From Verrucomicrobiia bacterium (GTDB lineage: Bacteria; Verrucomicrobiota; Verrucomicrobiia; Limisphaerales; Pedosphaeraceae), in assembly GCA_036268055.1 (NCBI GenBank), contig DATAUW010000011.1, forward strand, positions 206,436 to 270,435: 64,000 nt of DNA, in the 5' to 3' direction. The notes beneath the pieces were generated by a model. It searched no databases and was not told the DNA's origin. It saw only the letters and a program-made list of their open reading frames with translations. Below are positions 44,826-52,741 of the stretch, in pieces. Position 1 is the stretch's first letter. Each line of letters opens with the position of its first letter. A program made the translations under genes and the position numbers.

Positions 44826-46825
44826 AATTTTTGTTCGCGTACAGGTTGCCGGGGAAATTCGAGAGTGAAGGAAGCGCCGCGGCCCGGGCCGTCACTATGG
44901 ACGGTCAGGGAACCGCCGAGTTCGCGGGCGGCGAGCGCGCCGCTGTGCAAGCCAAAACCGTGGCCTTCCTTGCGCGTGGTGAAACCGTGGTTGAAAATGC
45001 GCGTGAGATTGCGCGCGGGGATGCCGACGCCGTTGTCCACGACGGAAATCTTGATCTGGTCATCACCGTTGGCCTTGACGCGCAGGGTCATCAATTTTTT
45101 ATCGGGGTGGCCTTCGTCGAGCGCGTATTTCGCGTTGCGGATCAGGTTGACGAGAATTTGCAGGACCTTGTGCTTGTCCACCGTCGCCATGACAGGATCG
45201 CCATATTCGCGGACGAGCGTGACTTCGTGGCGTTCGATGGCGCCGGCGTTCATGCGCACGGCGTCCTCGACGAGGTCCATGACATTCAGGGTTTCCGAAG
45301 TGCCCGAAACGCGCGCGTAACCTTGCTGCATGGAAACGATTTCCTTGATGTGCTCGATGTTGGTCGAGAGAGAACCGAGTTCGTGGATGATCTCCTGCTG
45401 CTCGTCCTTGAGATGGACGGCGAGGTCGCACAAATAACCCGGTAACTGTTTGCCCTTGGGATCATTGGTGAAGAACGCGGCGAGGTCATGCTTGTGCTCA
45501 TAGATCATCGCGGCGACCTTGGACAAATTGATGACGCGCGAGTTGCGGATCTTTTCCGAGACGACGGCGTTGGAAACATTCACGCTGTTGAGGACGTTGC
45601 CGACGTTGTGAAGGACGCTGGTGGCGACTTCCGCCATGCCCGCCTGGCGGGAAGTGTCAATAAGCTGGCGATGGGTCGAAACCAGTTCGGCCTCGGCGCG
45701 GCGGCGTTCCGTGATGTCGCGGAAGCACCACACGCGGCCGATACTTTCGCCGTTGAGACATTGCGGCTGGGAATCGCGCTCAAACGTACGGCCATCCTTG
45801 AACTCAAGAATGTCGTGGCTCTCCACGTCGGGATTGCCGTAAAGCTCATGAACGCGCGCCAAAAAACCGGAACGATCCTTCATCTGGTTCGAGGCGAGCG
45901 GGATAATGGTATCCGTGCCCAAAACAATCTGGTCATGGGGTAGGCGCCACATATCCAGGAATTTTTTATTATAGCTGCAAACATTTCCCTGGCGGTCGGT
46001 GACGATGATGCCGTCCGCGGTTCCGTTCAGCGTGGCATTGAGGACGGAAATGGAGGCGGCCAATTCCTTGGTGCGCTCGGCAACGCGTTGTTCGAGATTT
46101 TCGTGGGCGGCTTGCAGAACCTGGTCGTGTTTTTCGATTTGCTCGAGCATGCCGTTGAAGGCGTTCACGAGCACGCCGAGTTCGTCCTCGCTGAACTTCA
46201 CGGCGCGCAGGGAATAATTTTTGTCGCGCGCGACGGCGCTGGCGGTTTCGACGAGTTGCAGGATCGGCCCGGAGATAAGACGCTGAAGGCGGCCGGAAAG
46301 CAGGAACGCCGTGGAAAGGGTGACGAGAAAAACCAGCGAGACGATCACCGCGTAACGCTCGAGGCGCGCATAGAGGGCGTGCGTGTCGGACACGAGACAA
46401 ACCATGCCGATGTTGTCGCCCTTGTAATGGATGGGCGCGAACAGGGTGAGCAGATTGCCGCTAAAGGAATAACCTTGCCCGGGAAGTTTGGGCGGCGTGA
46501 AAACGCCGTCATCGCCTGCGCGGTCAAACGTGGCAAAGATTTCGCCGTCCTTCAAGTAAAGGCAAGCGCCAACCATGCTGGGTTCTTTTTTCAACGCGGC
46601 GAGGGTTTCCTCGGCGGCTTTGGGGTCGTTGAAATCGAGCGTGGCGGCGGAATTATCACCAATGATTTCCGCCATCGTCTGAAGGTTGCGGACCATCGCG
46701 GCGCGAAAAGTGAAAATCTCATACGTGACGAACGCCGCGCACGCGAGCAGCAGCGCGACAGTCGTCGTAAGCATGATGATCAACATCTGCTTGCGCTGAA
46801 TGGAGGCCTGGCGGAGGAGTTTCAT
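44822..46825 (-). CDS. Sensor histidine kinase with CHASE8-like periplasmic domain, HAMP and PAS
   Basis: 667 residues. Helix 1 (MLIIMLTTTVALLLACAAFV), then a periplasmic stretch of about 120 residues (LQTMAEIIGDNSAATLDFND, AAEETLAALKKEPSMVGACL) that reads like CHASE8, the YfiN sensor domain. Helix 2 (VIVSLVFLVTLSTAFLLSG), HAMP, a coiled coil and PAS (TADGIIVTDRQGNVCSYNKK) follow. The kinase core has [43 protein letters not shown] and [18 protein letters not shown]. It lies directly after a YfiR-like gene (1-bp overlap), matching the YfiR-YfiN partnership but with a kinase output. Confidence 0.9.
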   Translation of the reverse strand: MKLLRQASIQRKQMLIIMLTTTVALLLACAAFVTYEIFTFRAAMVRNLQTMAEIIGDNSAATLDFNDPKAAEETLAALKKEPSMVGACLYLKDGEIFATFDRAGDDGVFTPPKLPGQGYSFSGNLLTLFAPIHYKGDNIGMVCLVSDTHALYARLERYAVIVSLVFLVTLSTAFLLSGRLQRLISGPILQLVETASAVARDKNYSLRAVKFSEDELGVLVNAFNGMLEQIEKHDQVLQAAHENLEQRVAERTKELAASISVLNATLNGTADGIIVTDRQGNVCSYNKKFLDMWRLPHDQIVLGTDTIIPLASNQMKDRSGFLARVHELYGNPDVESHDILEFKDGRTFERDSQPQCLNGESIGRVWCFRDITERRRAEAELVSTHRQLIDTSRQAGMAEVATSVLHNVGNVLNSVNVSNAVVSEKIRNSRVINLSKVAAMIYEHKHDLAAFFTNDPKGKQLPGYLCDLAVHLKDEQQEIIHELGSLSTNIEHIKEIVSMQQGYARVSGTSETLNVMDLVEDAVRMNAGAIERHEVTLVREYGDPVMATVDKHKVLQILVNLIRNAKYALDEGHPDKKLMTLRVKANGDDQIKISVVDNGVGIPARNLTRIFNHGFTTRKEGHGFGLHSGALAARELGGSLTVHSDGPGRGASFTLEFPRQPVREQKL

Positions 46826-47466
46826 TATGGTTTCCCCCGCACGACGTCGGCGACGCTGAGCAGCCGGGAACTGATTTGAAGGCGCGCCTGCTGGGCGGCG
46901 TGCAAATCAATTTCGAGGCGCACTTTTCCATCGCGTTTGGTGAAATTAATGATGCCGCCCTGTTGCGCGAATTGTTCCGTCTCGCCCACGGTCAGGACGG
47001 GCAGGCTGCGGACGCGCACAAGAACGTCCGGGGTGCGGCGCTTTTCGGACGCGCTGATAAACAGGATGTGGCACTTGGCCCAATCAGAATCGCTGGTGAT
47101 GGGGCGGATGACAATTTTGCGGTCGTTCACCGTCTTGCCGGCAAGCGCGTGCTCGAGGTCATCGCCAAATTTATTTTCGCCAAGGATGCTGATGACGATG
47201 GGCGAATCGGGCTGGGCAAACGCCTCGGCGGGCCAGTCAATGTATTTGCTGAAATTCAGCAGAAAGAGCGCCTTGACCTGGTACTCGGTGAGCGCGCCGG
47301 TTTCGGCCTCGGTGATCGTGCTGCATTGGAAAAACAAGCTGAGCAACAGGAGAAGCTGAATCATCCAGCGCCGCCGCGAACCCGTGCCGGCAAACCACGC
47401 GACGACACCGCGCCACGCGGGACACGCGAGTCTCCCGGCCGGGCGGTTGGTGCGAGTGTGATTCAT
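46825..47466 (-). CDS. YfiR-like periplasmic protein (DUF4154)
   Basis: 213 residues. A hydrophobic export segment (WMIQLLLLLSLFFQCSTITE) lies near residue 35 after a basic leader, so the true start may be an internal Met (RRRWMIQLL). The family signature LTEYQVKALFLLNFSKYIDW is clear. IVISILGENKFGDDLEHALA, CHILFISASEK and GGIINFTKRDGKVRLEIDLH complete the domain. In Pseudomonas, YfiR is a periplasmic repressor of the diguanylate cyclase YfiN via its CHASE8 region. Only one mature-domain Cys is seen, so the Pseudomonas disulphides are not conserved. Confidence 0.86.
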   Translation of the reverse strand: MNHTRTNRPAGRLACPAWRGVVAWFAGTGSRRRWMIQLLLLLSLFFQCSTITEAETGALTEYQVKALFLLNFSKYIDWPAEAFAQPDSPIVISILGENKFGDDLEHALAGKTVNDRKIVIRPITSDSDWAKCHILFISASEKRRTPDVLVRVRSLPVLTVGETEQFAQQGGIINFTKRDGKVRLEIDLHAAQQARLQISSRLLSVADVVRGKP

Positions 47467-47471
47467 GTTCG

Positions 47472-49472
47472 CTAGAAACGGAAAGTGATTTTGCCGTAAA
47501 ACGTGCGCGGGATTTCCGTAATCACGGGCGTGCGCGTGCTGCTGAACTCGGCGTGGTTGGCATCAAAAAGATTCTGGCCCCAGATGGAGAATTCCCAGCG
47601 CTGGTTGGGACGCCAAGTGATGCCGAGATCGCCGCGCGTGTAAGCGGGAATATTAAGGTCGGGAAGTTTGTCCACGTAATAGAGTGAGGCGTTCAATTCG
47701 ATTTCGCGCGTGACGTTCAGGAAGGCGTGGAGCTGAAATTGATTTTGCGGACTGTCTCCGGCGGTGGCGTCGCTGGGGGACAGGTGCATGTGCAGATAGG
47801 AATAGCTGCCTTGCAATTTAAAGTTATCGCTGACGCGCCATTGGGCGGACAATTCCGCGCCGTAAGTATCAGCGGAACCGCCGTTGGAAGTCAGTTCGGG
47901 CAGGACTTCATGCGGCACAGGAGCGCCTTCAAAAAACGGCGTGCTGGGCGTGTTAATATTCAGATCGTGATAGACGTTATAAAATGTAGAGAGATCAAAA
48001 GATAATTGCTGAACGGGTTGCACGCGGTAACCGAGTTCGTAAGCGTATAATTCCTCGGAATGAAAATCAGTGTCGCCGAGGATACTGACCAGCGTCGGCA
48101 GCGGGACGGCGGGAGAAGGCGGAACGACGGCAAAATTATAACGCGCGTCCTGATCAATCCGTGCGGGCGTGCGAACGGAACGCGAAACCGCGCCCCAGAC
48201 GGTTTGCTTTTCGGTGGGCGTCCAGAGCAGGCGTCCGCTGGGTTCGACTTCGAAACCAGTTTGAGTCACGTCCTCAAACTTCGAGCCGAGGATGACGTGA
48301 AAGCGGTCTTTGACGATGGAAATATCGTCCTGAACGAAGGTGTTGAAAATGTGATCGTAATCGCGTTGCGGTGTGAACGTCAGGCCGAAAGATGGCGGGG
48401 CATTTTCGACAGTGTAGCGGAGGCCAGCGCCCCAGACGATGTCCTGGCGTTCGCCCAGCGTGAAATGATGATGCAAATCGAGGTCGTAGGTATCGAGAAA
48501 ATCTTTGCTGTCGGCATCGCTGTCGGCGGAATGATCGTAGTACGCCTGCAAGGTGAGCTGTGACGTTTCAGAAAAATCATGCGTCCAGCGGGCGAGGACA
48601 TTATCGCCAGTCTTGAAATTCACGCCGTTGAACTGATTGACATAAGGCGGTGTCAGCGCGGGCAACTGGGCAAGGCCGCCCAGATCCGCGCGAAAATAAT
48701 CACCTTGCAACGTGACGATATCGCCCGTGGCGGGTTCCCAATCCATGCGCGCGCCGCCGTGAAAAATATTGCGCGCGTCGGGCGTGTTGTTGCCCGCCGT
48801 GTCGGTGAAGCCGTCGTCATTCGCGTATTGTAGATAGACGCGATAGAAAAGATTCGTGGTGAACTGTCCGCCGTAACGGATGCTGGTGGAGGGCTGCTCC
48901 ACATTGCCGCCGCTGGTGGTGACGAGCAGACCCTGAGTATCTTTAGAACTTTTTGTGTTGATGTTGACGACGCCATTGACGGCGTTCGCGCCCCAAAGCG
49001 TCGAGCCGGGACCGCGAATGACTTCGATCTGGTCGAGATCCTCGAGCACGAGATCTTGCATTTCCCACAGCACGCCGCCGAAAGCCGGATCGTAAATCGA
49101 ACGGCCGTCCACCATGACGAGGAGCTTGTTGGCGAACTGGCTGTTGAAGCCGCGTGAACTGATGGCCCAATCGCTGGAATTGATTTGGGCGACGTCCATT
49201 CCGGGGACGAGGCGGAGGGCATCGGGCAAACTCGTGACTCCCGAACGGTCAATATCTTCAGGCGTGATGACAAAAATCGCGGCGGGAGACTGGCTGAGTT
49301 CGGTTTCCTTTTTGGCCACCGACGTGACGTGGATATTGACAAGCTGTTCGAGCGAAAGATCGGCGGCGTCCGAAAAGGACTTCGAACCCGCGTCTTCCGC
49401 GCGAACAACCTCGGCGGCAAGGCACGCCAGCAGCGCCAGCGCACCCAGACTATTTTTTAAAACTATATTCAT
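47472..49472 (-). CDS. TonB-dependent outer-membrane receptor
   Basis: 666 residues from the ATG at 49472 (a TTG at 49490 is in frame). Signal peptide NSLGALALLACLAAEVVRAE. The plug domain (about 40-160) has SPAAIFVITPEDIDRSGVTS, LPDALRLVPGMDVAQI, ISSRGFNSQFANKLLVMVDG and VIRGPGSTLWGANAVNGVVN. A 22-strand-type barrel follows and ends in an aromatic residue (FYGKITFRF). It is the first gene of the kinase operon, so the receptor may sense or import the ligand that the YfiR-kinase pair reports. The substrate is not deducible. Confidence 0.92.
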   Translation of the reverse strand: MNIVLKNSLGALALLACLAAEVVRAEDAGSKSFSDAADLSLEQLVNIHVTSVAKKETELSQSPAAIFVITPEDIDRSGVTSLPDALRLVPGMDVAQINSSDWAISSRGFNSQFANKLLVMVDGRSIYDPAFGGVLWEMQDLVLEDLDQIEVIRGPGSTLWGANAVNGVVNINTKSSKDTQGLLVTTSGGNVEQPSTSIRYGGQFTTNLFYRVYLQYANDDGFTDTAGNNTPDARNIFHGGARMDWEPATGDIVTLQGDYFRADLGGLAQLPALTPPYVNQFNGVNFKTGDNVLARWTHDFSETSQLTLQAYYDHSADSDADSKDFLDTYDLDLHHHFTLGERQDIVWGAGLRYTVENAPPSFGLTFTPQRDYDHIFNTFVQDDISIVKDRFHVILGSKFEDVTQTGFEVEPSGRLLWTPTEKQTVWGAVSRSVRTPARIDQDARYNFAVVPPSPAVPLPTLVSILGDTDFHSEELYAYELGYRVQPVQQLSFDLSTFYNVYHDLNINTPSTPFFEGAPVPHEVLPELTSNGGSADTYGAELSAQWRVSDNFKLQGSYSYLHMHLSPSDATAGDSPQNQFQLHAFLNVTREIELNASLYYVDKLPDLNIPAYTRGDLGITWRPNQRWEFSIWGQNLFDANHAEFSSTRTPVITEIPRTFYGKITFRF

Positions 49473-49486
49473 TCGGTCCGGACCCC

Positions 49487-49545
49487 GCAAAAAGGCTGGA
49501 CAGGCCGAAACAATTCGACCCGCCCGCCTAATCCAGCCTTTTTGC
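49487..49545 (-). terminator. Long hairpin with internal T-tract in the leader of the TonB-receptor operon
   Basis: The arms GCAAAAAGGCTGGA and TCCAGCCTTTTTGC are perfect over 14 bp, with a 31-nt loop that can fold further (AGGC/GCCT and CGAA/TTCG). On the minus strand the inner stem AGGCTGGA/TCCAGCCT is directly followed by five T. This is the form of an intrinsic terminator or attenuator, 15 bp before the receptor ATG. It could end the upstream transcript or control entry into the operon. Confidence 0.6.
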
Positions 49546-49648
49546 CCTGCGATCCATGTATTCCCATCTTGAAATCGTCAGAATGCGGCAGAACATGAAT
49601 GCCTTGGCCGCTGATTTTTGTGTCAGCGGCCATCCTACGGAATGAAAA

Positions 49649-49671
49649 TAGCTTGCGTTGAACGCAAGCTA
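49649..49671 (-). terminator. Probable terminator of the FN3-type secreted protein gene
   Basis: TAGCTTGCGT/ACGCAAGCTA, a perfect 10-bp stem with a 3-nt loop, starts 1 bp after the stop codon. It is followed on the minus strand by TTTTCATT. A further perfect 9-bp stem (GGCCGCTGA/TCAGCGGCC, 49606-49631) lies just beyond without a T-tract. Confidence 0.62.
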
Positions 49672-49672
49672 C

Positions 49673-50908
49673 TTATTGCGAGATGCTTGCACGGAAGAAC
49701 TTGGCGGTGACGCCGGAGGAATTCGTGCTCGGAATCGTTTGCGAAAGACCGGTCAGGGTGGTGGAAGATTCATTCGTCCAGTTGCCGGAGGTCAGATCGG
49801 TGGTGGACTGAATCTGATAATTTCCCGGCTGGCCGTAAAGAGTCAGACTCGGTTGACCGCTAATAACCTGGAGTTGAAGGAGGGAACTGGAGCCGACGAA
49901 AATCAGCGAGGACGCGGCATTGGGAACCAAGGGAGTTTGCCCGTCTGCCAGTGAAGTGGTGATGGCGGAAGCGTAGAGCATGGTCGCGGCTGTGGTTTGA
50001 TTGGCGACGGCGGTAATGGATAGTTGCACCAGAGGTTGACCGTTCGGCAGCGTGGAGCCATCAGTCGTTTGCACGGTGATGACGGAGTGCGCCGCGCCGG
50101 GCGGGTTCTGGGTGACGGCGACGTTTTGCGGAAATAAAGATTGGACGGAAAGGTTCGCGACCCAACCAGCCGGGGCGTCCAGGGTGAAGCTTAAATTGGT
50201 TGCCGGGCTGGTGGAAGACACGGTGACGTTCGCCGTGCTGGTTTGGCCCATGCCCACGACGGTGGAATCCACTTTGAGTTGCACCATGTCAGCCACGGTC
50301 ACGGTGAACGTCCGCCAGGAAGTCAACGGCGGAACGCTGTCGTCGCTGACGAGCACGGTCGCCATATTCACGCTCCCCGCCTGTGCGGAGGAAGGCGCCC
50401 AGGTCAACACGCCGTTCGTGGGGTTCAGTTCCATTCCCGCCGGACCGGACACGAGCGTGTAAGTCAAGTTGGTCGAAGCGCCGGGCGTAACGGTGGAAGT
50501 GTTGGTGATGGTGAGAGTTTGGCCCACGGTCACGGTTTGATTGAAGATGGGATCAAGCGCGGGCGTGGTGTTGGTCGGAACGGTAAAAGAAACTTCGTCG
50601 GAAGGCAGGCTTTCCATCGCGGAGGAATCATAGGCCACGACGACGAAATAATAGGTCGTTCCCATGTTCAGCGAGGAGAAAGTGGCCAGGATATTCGAGC
50701 CGCAATCGAAGCGCGCATTCCAGTCGCCACTATTGGTGCTGTAATAAATCGCGTAACCCATCACGTTCGTGTCCGTGCTGGCATCCCACGCCAGGCTGAT
50801 GTCCTGAGCACCGCGCGCCGGCGTGACGATGACCAAGGCCGCGAGCAGCCACAAAAATTGAAACCACGAAGCGGTCTTCCTAATCGAGTGTCGAGCAATT
50901 TCTAACAT
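49673..50908 (-). CDS. Secreted FN3 / cadherin-like protein with Verrucomicrobia-type C-terminal module
   Basis: 411 residues from the ATG at 50908. Signal segment WFQFLWLLAALVIVTPARGA. Residues about 35-110 are a fibronectin type III domain (ISLAWDASTDTNVMGYAIYY, TTYYFVVVAYDSSAMESLPS). Then comes an Ig/cadherin-like putative-Ig domain (NQTVTVGQTLTITNTS, GMELNPTNGVLTWAPSSAQA), and a cohesin-like beta-rich region (VDSTVVGMGQTSTANVTVSS). The end (LYGQPGNYQIQSTTDLTSGN to AKFFRAS) is the recurring C-terminal module. Likely an extracellular or surface adhesion or binding protein; ligand unknown. Confidence 0.68.
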   Translation of the reverse strand: MLEIARHSIRKTASWFQFLWLLAALVIVTPARGAQDISLAWDASTDTNVMGYAIYYSTNSGDWNARFDCGSNILATFSSLNMGTTYYFVVVAYDSSAMESLPSDEVSFTVPTNTTPALDPIFNQTVTVGQTLTITNTSTVTPGASTNLTYTLVSGPAGMELNPTNGVLTWAPSSAQAGSVNMATVLVSDDSVPPLTSWRTFTVTVADMVQLKVDSTVVGMGQTSTANVTVSSTSPATNLSFTLDAPAGWVANLSVQSLFPQNVAVTQNPPGAAHSVITVQTTDGSTLPNGQPLVQLSITAVANQTTAATMLYASAITTSLADGQTPLVPNAASSLIFVGSSSLLQLQVISGQPSLTLYGQPGNYQIQSTTDLTSGNWTNESSTTLTGLSQTIPSTNSSGVTAKFFRASISQ

Positions 50909-51403
50909 GCCCGGCACTCAAGCAACGCGAATTCCAAAATTTGCGATGTGTAAGGCGGGCGCAAATGAGAACAGAAAAAATTTCTTTAAACTGCGAACAC
51001 GATAGTCTGCATGAAAAAATTGGCATGGGTCGGCGAGGCTTATAACAAAACGAATGATTTTGCAGATGCACAAAAATTTATGCGCGATTGGAAGTAGCTG
51101 GTTTTCAATAATGTGCGAAACGAAAACTCCTTGGACACATTCCGCAAATTTTCTGCGGAATTATTTGGTTTGCAGCCTGAGCTTGCGGAGAGCAAAAGTG
51201 AAAGTGAGGAAGTAAATCGTACGGCAATGCTGACAGCGTGTCAGATAGATACTGACACCACGCGGGCCAACGGCGGATAATCTGAATCACAGAGGCCGAC
51301 ACATGCCAAATCCGAATCGGAAAATGTCCCCGCGCTAAAAGGCTTTAACGAGACACGGACAATGCAGGACGAGACAGTAGGGAGAGATAATCTGACGAAA
51401 AAT
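50909..51403. other. 495-bp intergenic region, nothing identified
   Basis: AT-richer than the flanking genes. A 28-codon open frame at 51011-51097 (plus strand, MKKLAWVGEAYNKTNDFADA) has no ribosome-binding site or known homologue and is not annotated. No hairpin with a T-tract or tRNA was seen. Confidence 0.4.
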
Positions 51404-52447
51404 TTATTCCACCGGTTCGAGCCGCGGGCGAAAGCCATATTTTTTCCCAAGCGCGAGACATGAGTTCAATGATTTCACGCCTTCAGTGCAGGTGGCATGC
51501 GAGAGTGAGGCGGCGGCCACGCACACGGCGGTCTTGAGGCAGCGCGGGATGTCCCAGCCTTCGTGCAAGCCGAACAGAACGCCGGAGCAAAAGGCATCGC
51601 CCGCGCCAGCCGTGCCCGCGATGCATTTGGCGGGCAGCTTCAAGGACGATTGCCAAAAATCCTCGCCATTGCGGGTGCGCGCGAAACCGCCTTCGGGAAA
51701 ATGCACGACTACAATTTCGCGCACGCCGCATTGCAGCAATGCGCCGGTTGCGTGGCGGAGCGCGGTGGTGTCCAGGCGGCCGTCGGGCAGGCGAATTTGA
51801 AAACCGGTGGTCTTGCCGGCCTCGATTTCATTGAGGATGCAATAGTCCACATGCTTCAGTGCGGGGCGGACGATTTGTGCGAAGCGGCTGCTGTCCTCAC
51901 TGACGGCATCCACGCAGGTCTTGAGACCGGCGGCTTGCGCGGCGGCGAGCAGGCGCGCGGCGCGGGTGCCGAAAATTTTGTCGGGCTGGTCGAGCGCGTC
52001 GAGCAACAGCAAATAGCCAAGGTGAAAAATCTTCGCGCGGGATTTTTTGAAATTGAGATCGGCGCCGTCCCAAAGCGCATTCGCGCCACGCGCGTGAAAA
52101 AAGGTGCGATGACCACCGGTGGCTTCGGTCATGACATCGGTGTAGGAAGTCGGCGCGCGCGGAGTGACGCGAAGCTGGCGCGTGTCAATTTTGTGGCGGC
52201 GGCAATCGGCAAGAATCTCGCGGCCAAGGGTATCGTTGCCAACCAACCCGGCGGCGGCGAGCGGAAAGGAAACGCCGAGGCGCGCGAGATCGCGGAGGAC
52301 ATTGTAGGGCGCGCCACCGGTTCCCTGGGATTGAGAACGGATATTGGCAAGTTGTTCGCGCCGCGGATAGACGTCAATGATCTTGACCTGGTCCATGATC
52401 CAGTTGCCGCCGGCAAGAAAACCAGCGCGGGCGGAGGTAGATTTCAT
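51404..52447 (-). CDS. PfkB-family sugar/nucleoside kinase
   Basis: 347 residues, ribokinase fold. The N-terminal substrate motif is in GTGGAPYNVLRDLARLGVSF, and the C-terminal PfkB signature GTAGAGDAFCSGVLFGLHEG contains the catalytic Asp and anion hole. KTCVDAVSEDSSRF and CILNEIEAGKTTGFQIRLPD are typical intermediate blocks. It phosphorylates a sugar or related alcohol with ATP. The specific substrate is not predictable, and no sugar operon surrounds it. Confidence 0.88.
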   Translation of the reverse strand: MKSTSARAGFLAGGNWIMDQVKIIDVYPRREQLANIRSQSQGTGGAPYNVLRDLARLGVSFPLAAAGLVGNDTLGREILADCRRHKIDTRQLRVTPRAPTSYTDVMTEATGGHRTFFHARGANALWDGADLNFKKSRAKIFHLGYLLLLDALDQPDKIFGTRAARLLAAAQAAGLKTCVDAVSEDSSRFAQIVRPALKHVDYCILNEIEAGKTTGFQIRLPDGRLDTTALRHATGALLQCGVREIVVVHFPEGGFARTRNGEDFWQSSLKLPAKCIAGTAGAGDAFCSGVLFGLHEGWDIPRCLKTAVCVAAASLSHATCTEGVKSLNSCLALGKKYGFRPRLEPVE

Positions 52448-52512
52448 GGCGACAGGGTATCGGGTTCGCGCAAGGCGGCAATATTTTTGGGGGTTTCAAT
52501 TCGCGTCCTGAT

Positions 52513-52681
52513 GGGCCGCGGGTCTGCGACCCGCAGCAACTTCCACGAAGATTGCCGATTACGATTTGACGATCAGTTGAAAATCACCAAGGCTGCTGGT
52601 CCTGGATGCAATACAACCATAGGCTGAGCCGTTAGCGGCTTGACCCTATTCACCTTGCTGCGGGTCGCAGACCCGCGGTCC
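52513..52681. repeat. REPIN/MITE-like element, copy A
   Basis: 169 bp bounded by inverted repeats, with a perfect 24-nt match between 52516-52539 and 52655-52678. Each terminal repeat is itself a palindrome (GCGGGTC-TGC-GACCCGC). An internal hairpin AGCCG/CGGCT lies at about 52627-52640. It is homologous, in inverted orientation, to copy B at 57536-57707, and lies between the PfkB kinase and Ig-type gene. Confidence 0.85.
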
Positions 52682-52692
52682 GTGGGAAAGAA

Positions 52693-52718
52693 AAAGGGAC
52701 GGCTCGCGCCGTCCCTTT
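52693..52718 (-). terminator. Rho-independent terminator of the Ig-type protein gene
   Basis: AAAGGGACGGC/GCCGTCCCTTT, a perfect 11-bp stem with loop TCGC. On the minus strand it reads into TTTTTCTTTCC. Confidence 0.85.
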
Positions 52719-52741
52719 GCGGTTGATAATTTTAAATGCGG

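Noticed and set aside
49473..49560. c-di-GMP (GEMM) riboswitch before the TonB-receptor gene
   Set aside because: A short CGCAGGGCAAA resemblance exists, but the conserved second half and tetraloop-receptor pattern are not present.
51011..51097. 28-codon small ORF (MKKLAWVGEAYNKTNDFADA...)
   Set aside because: No ribosome-binding site, homologue or context; kept only as a note in the gap entry.
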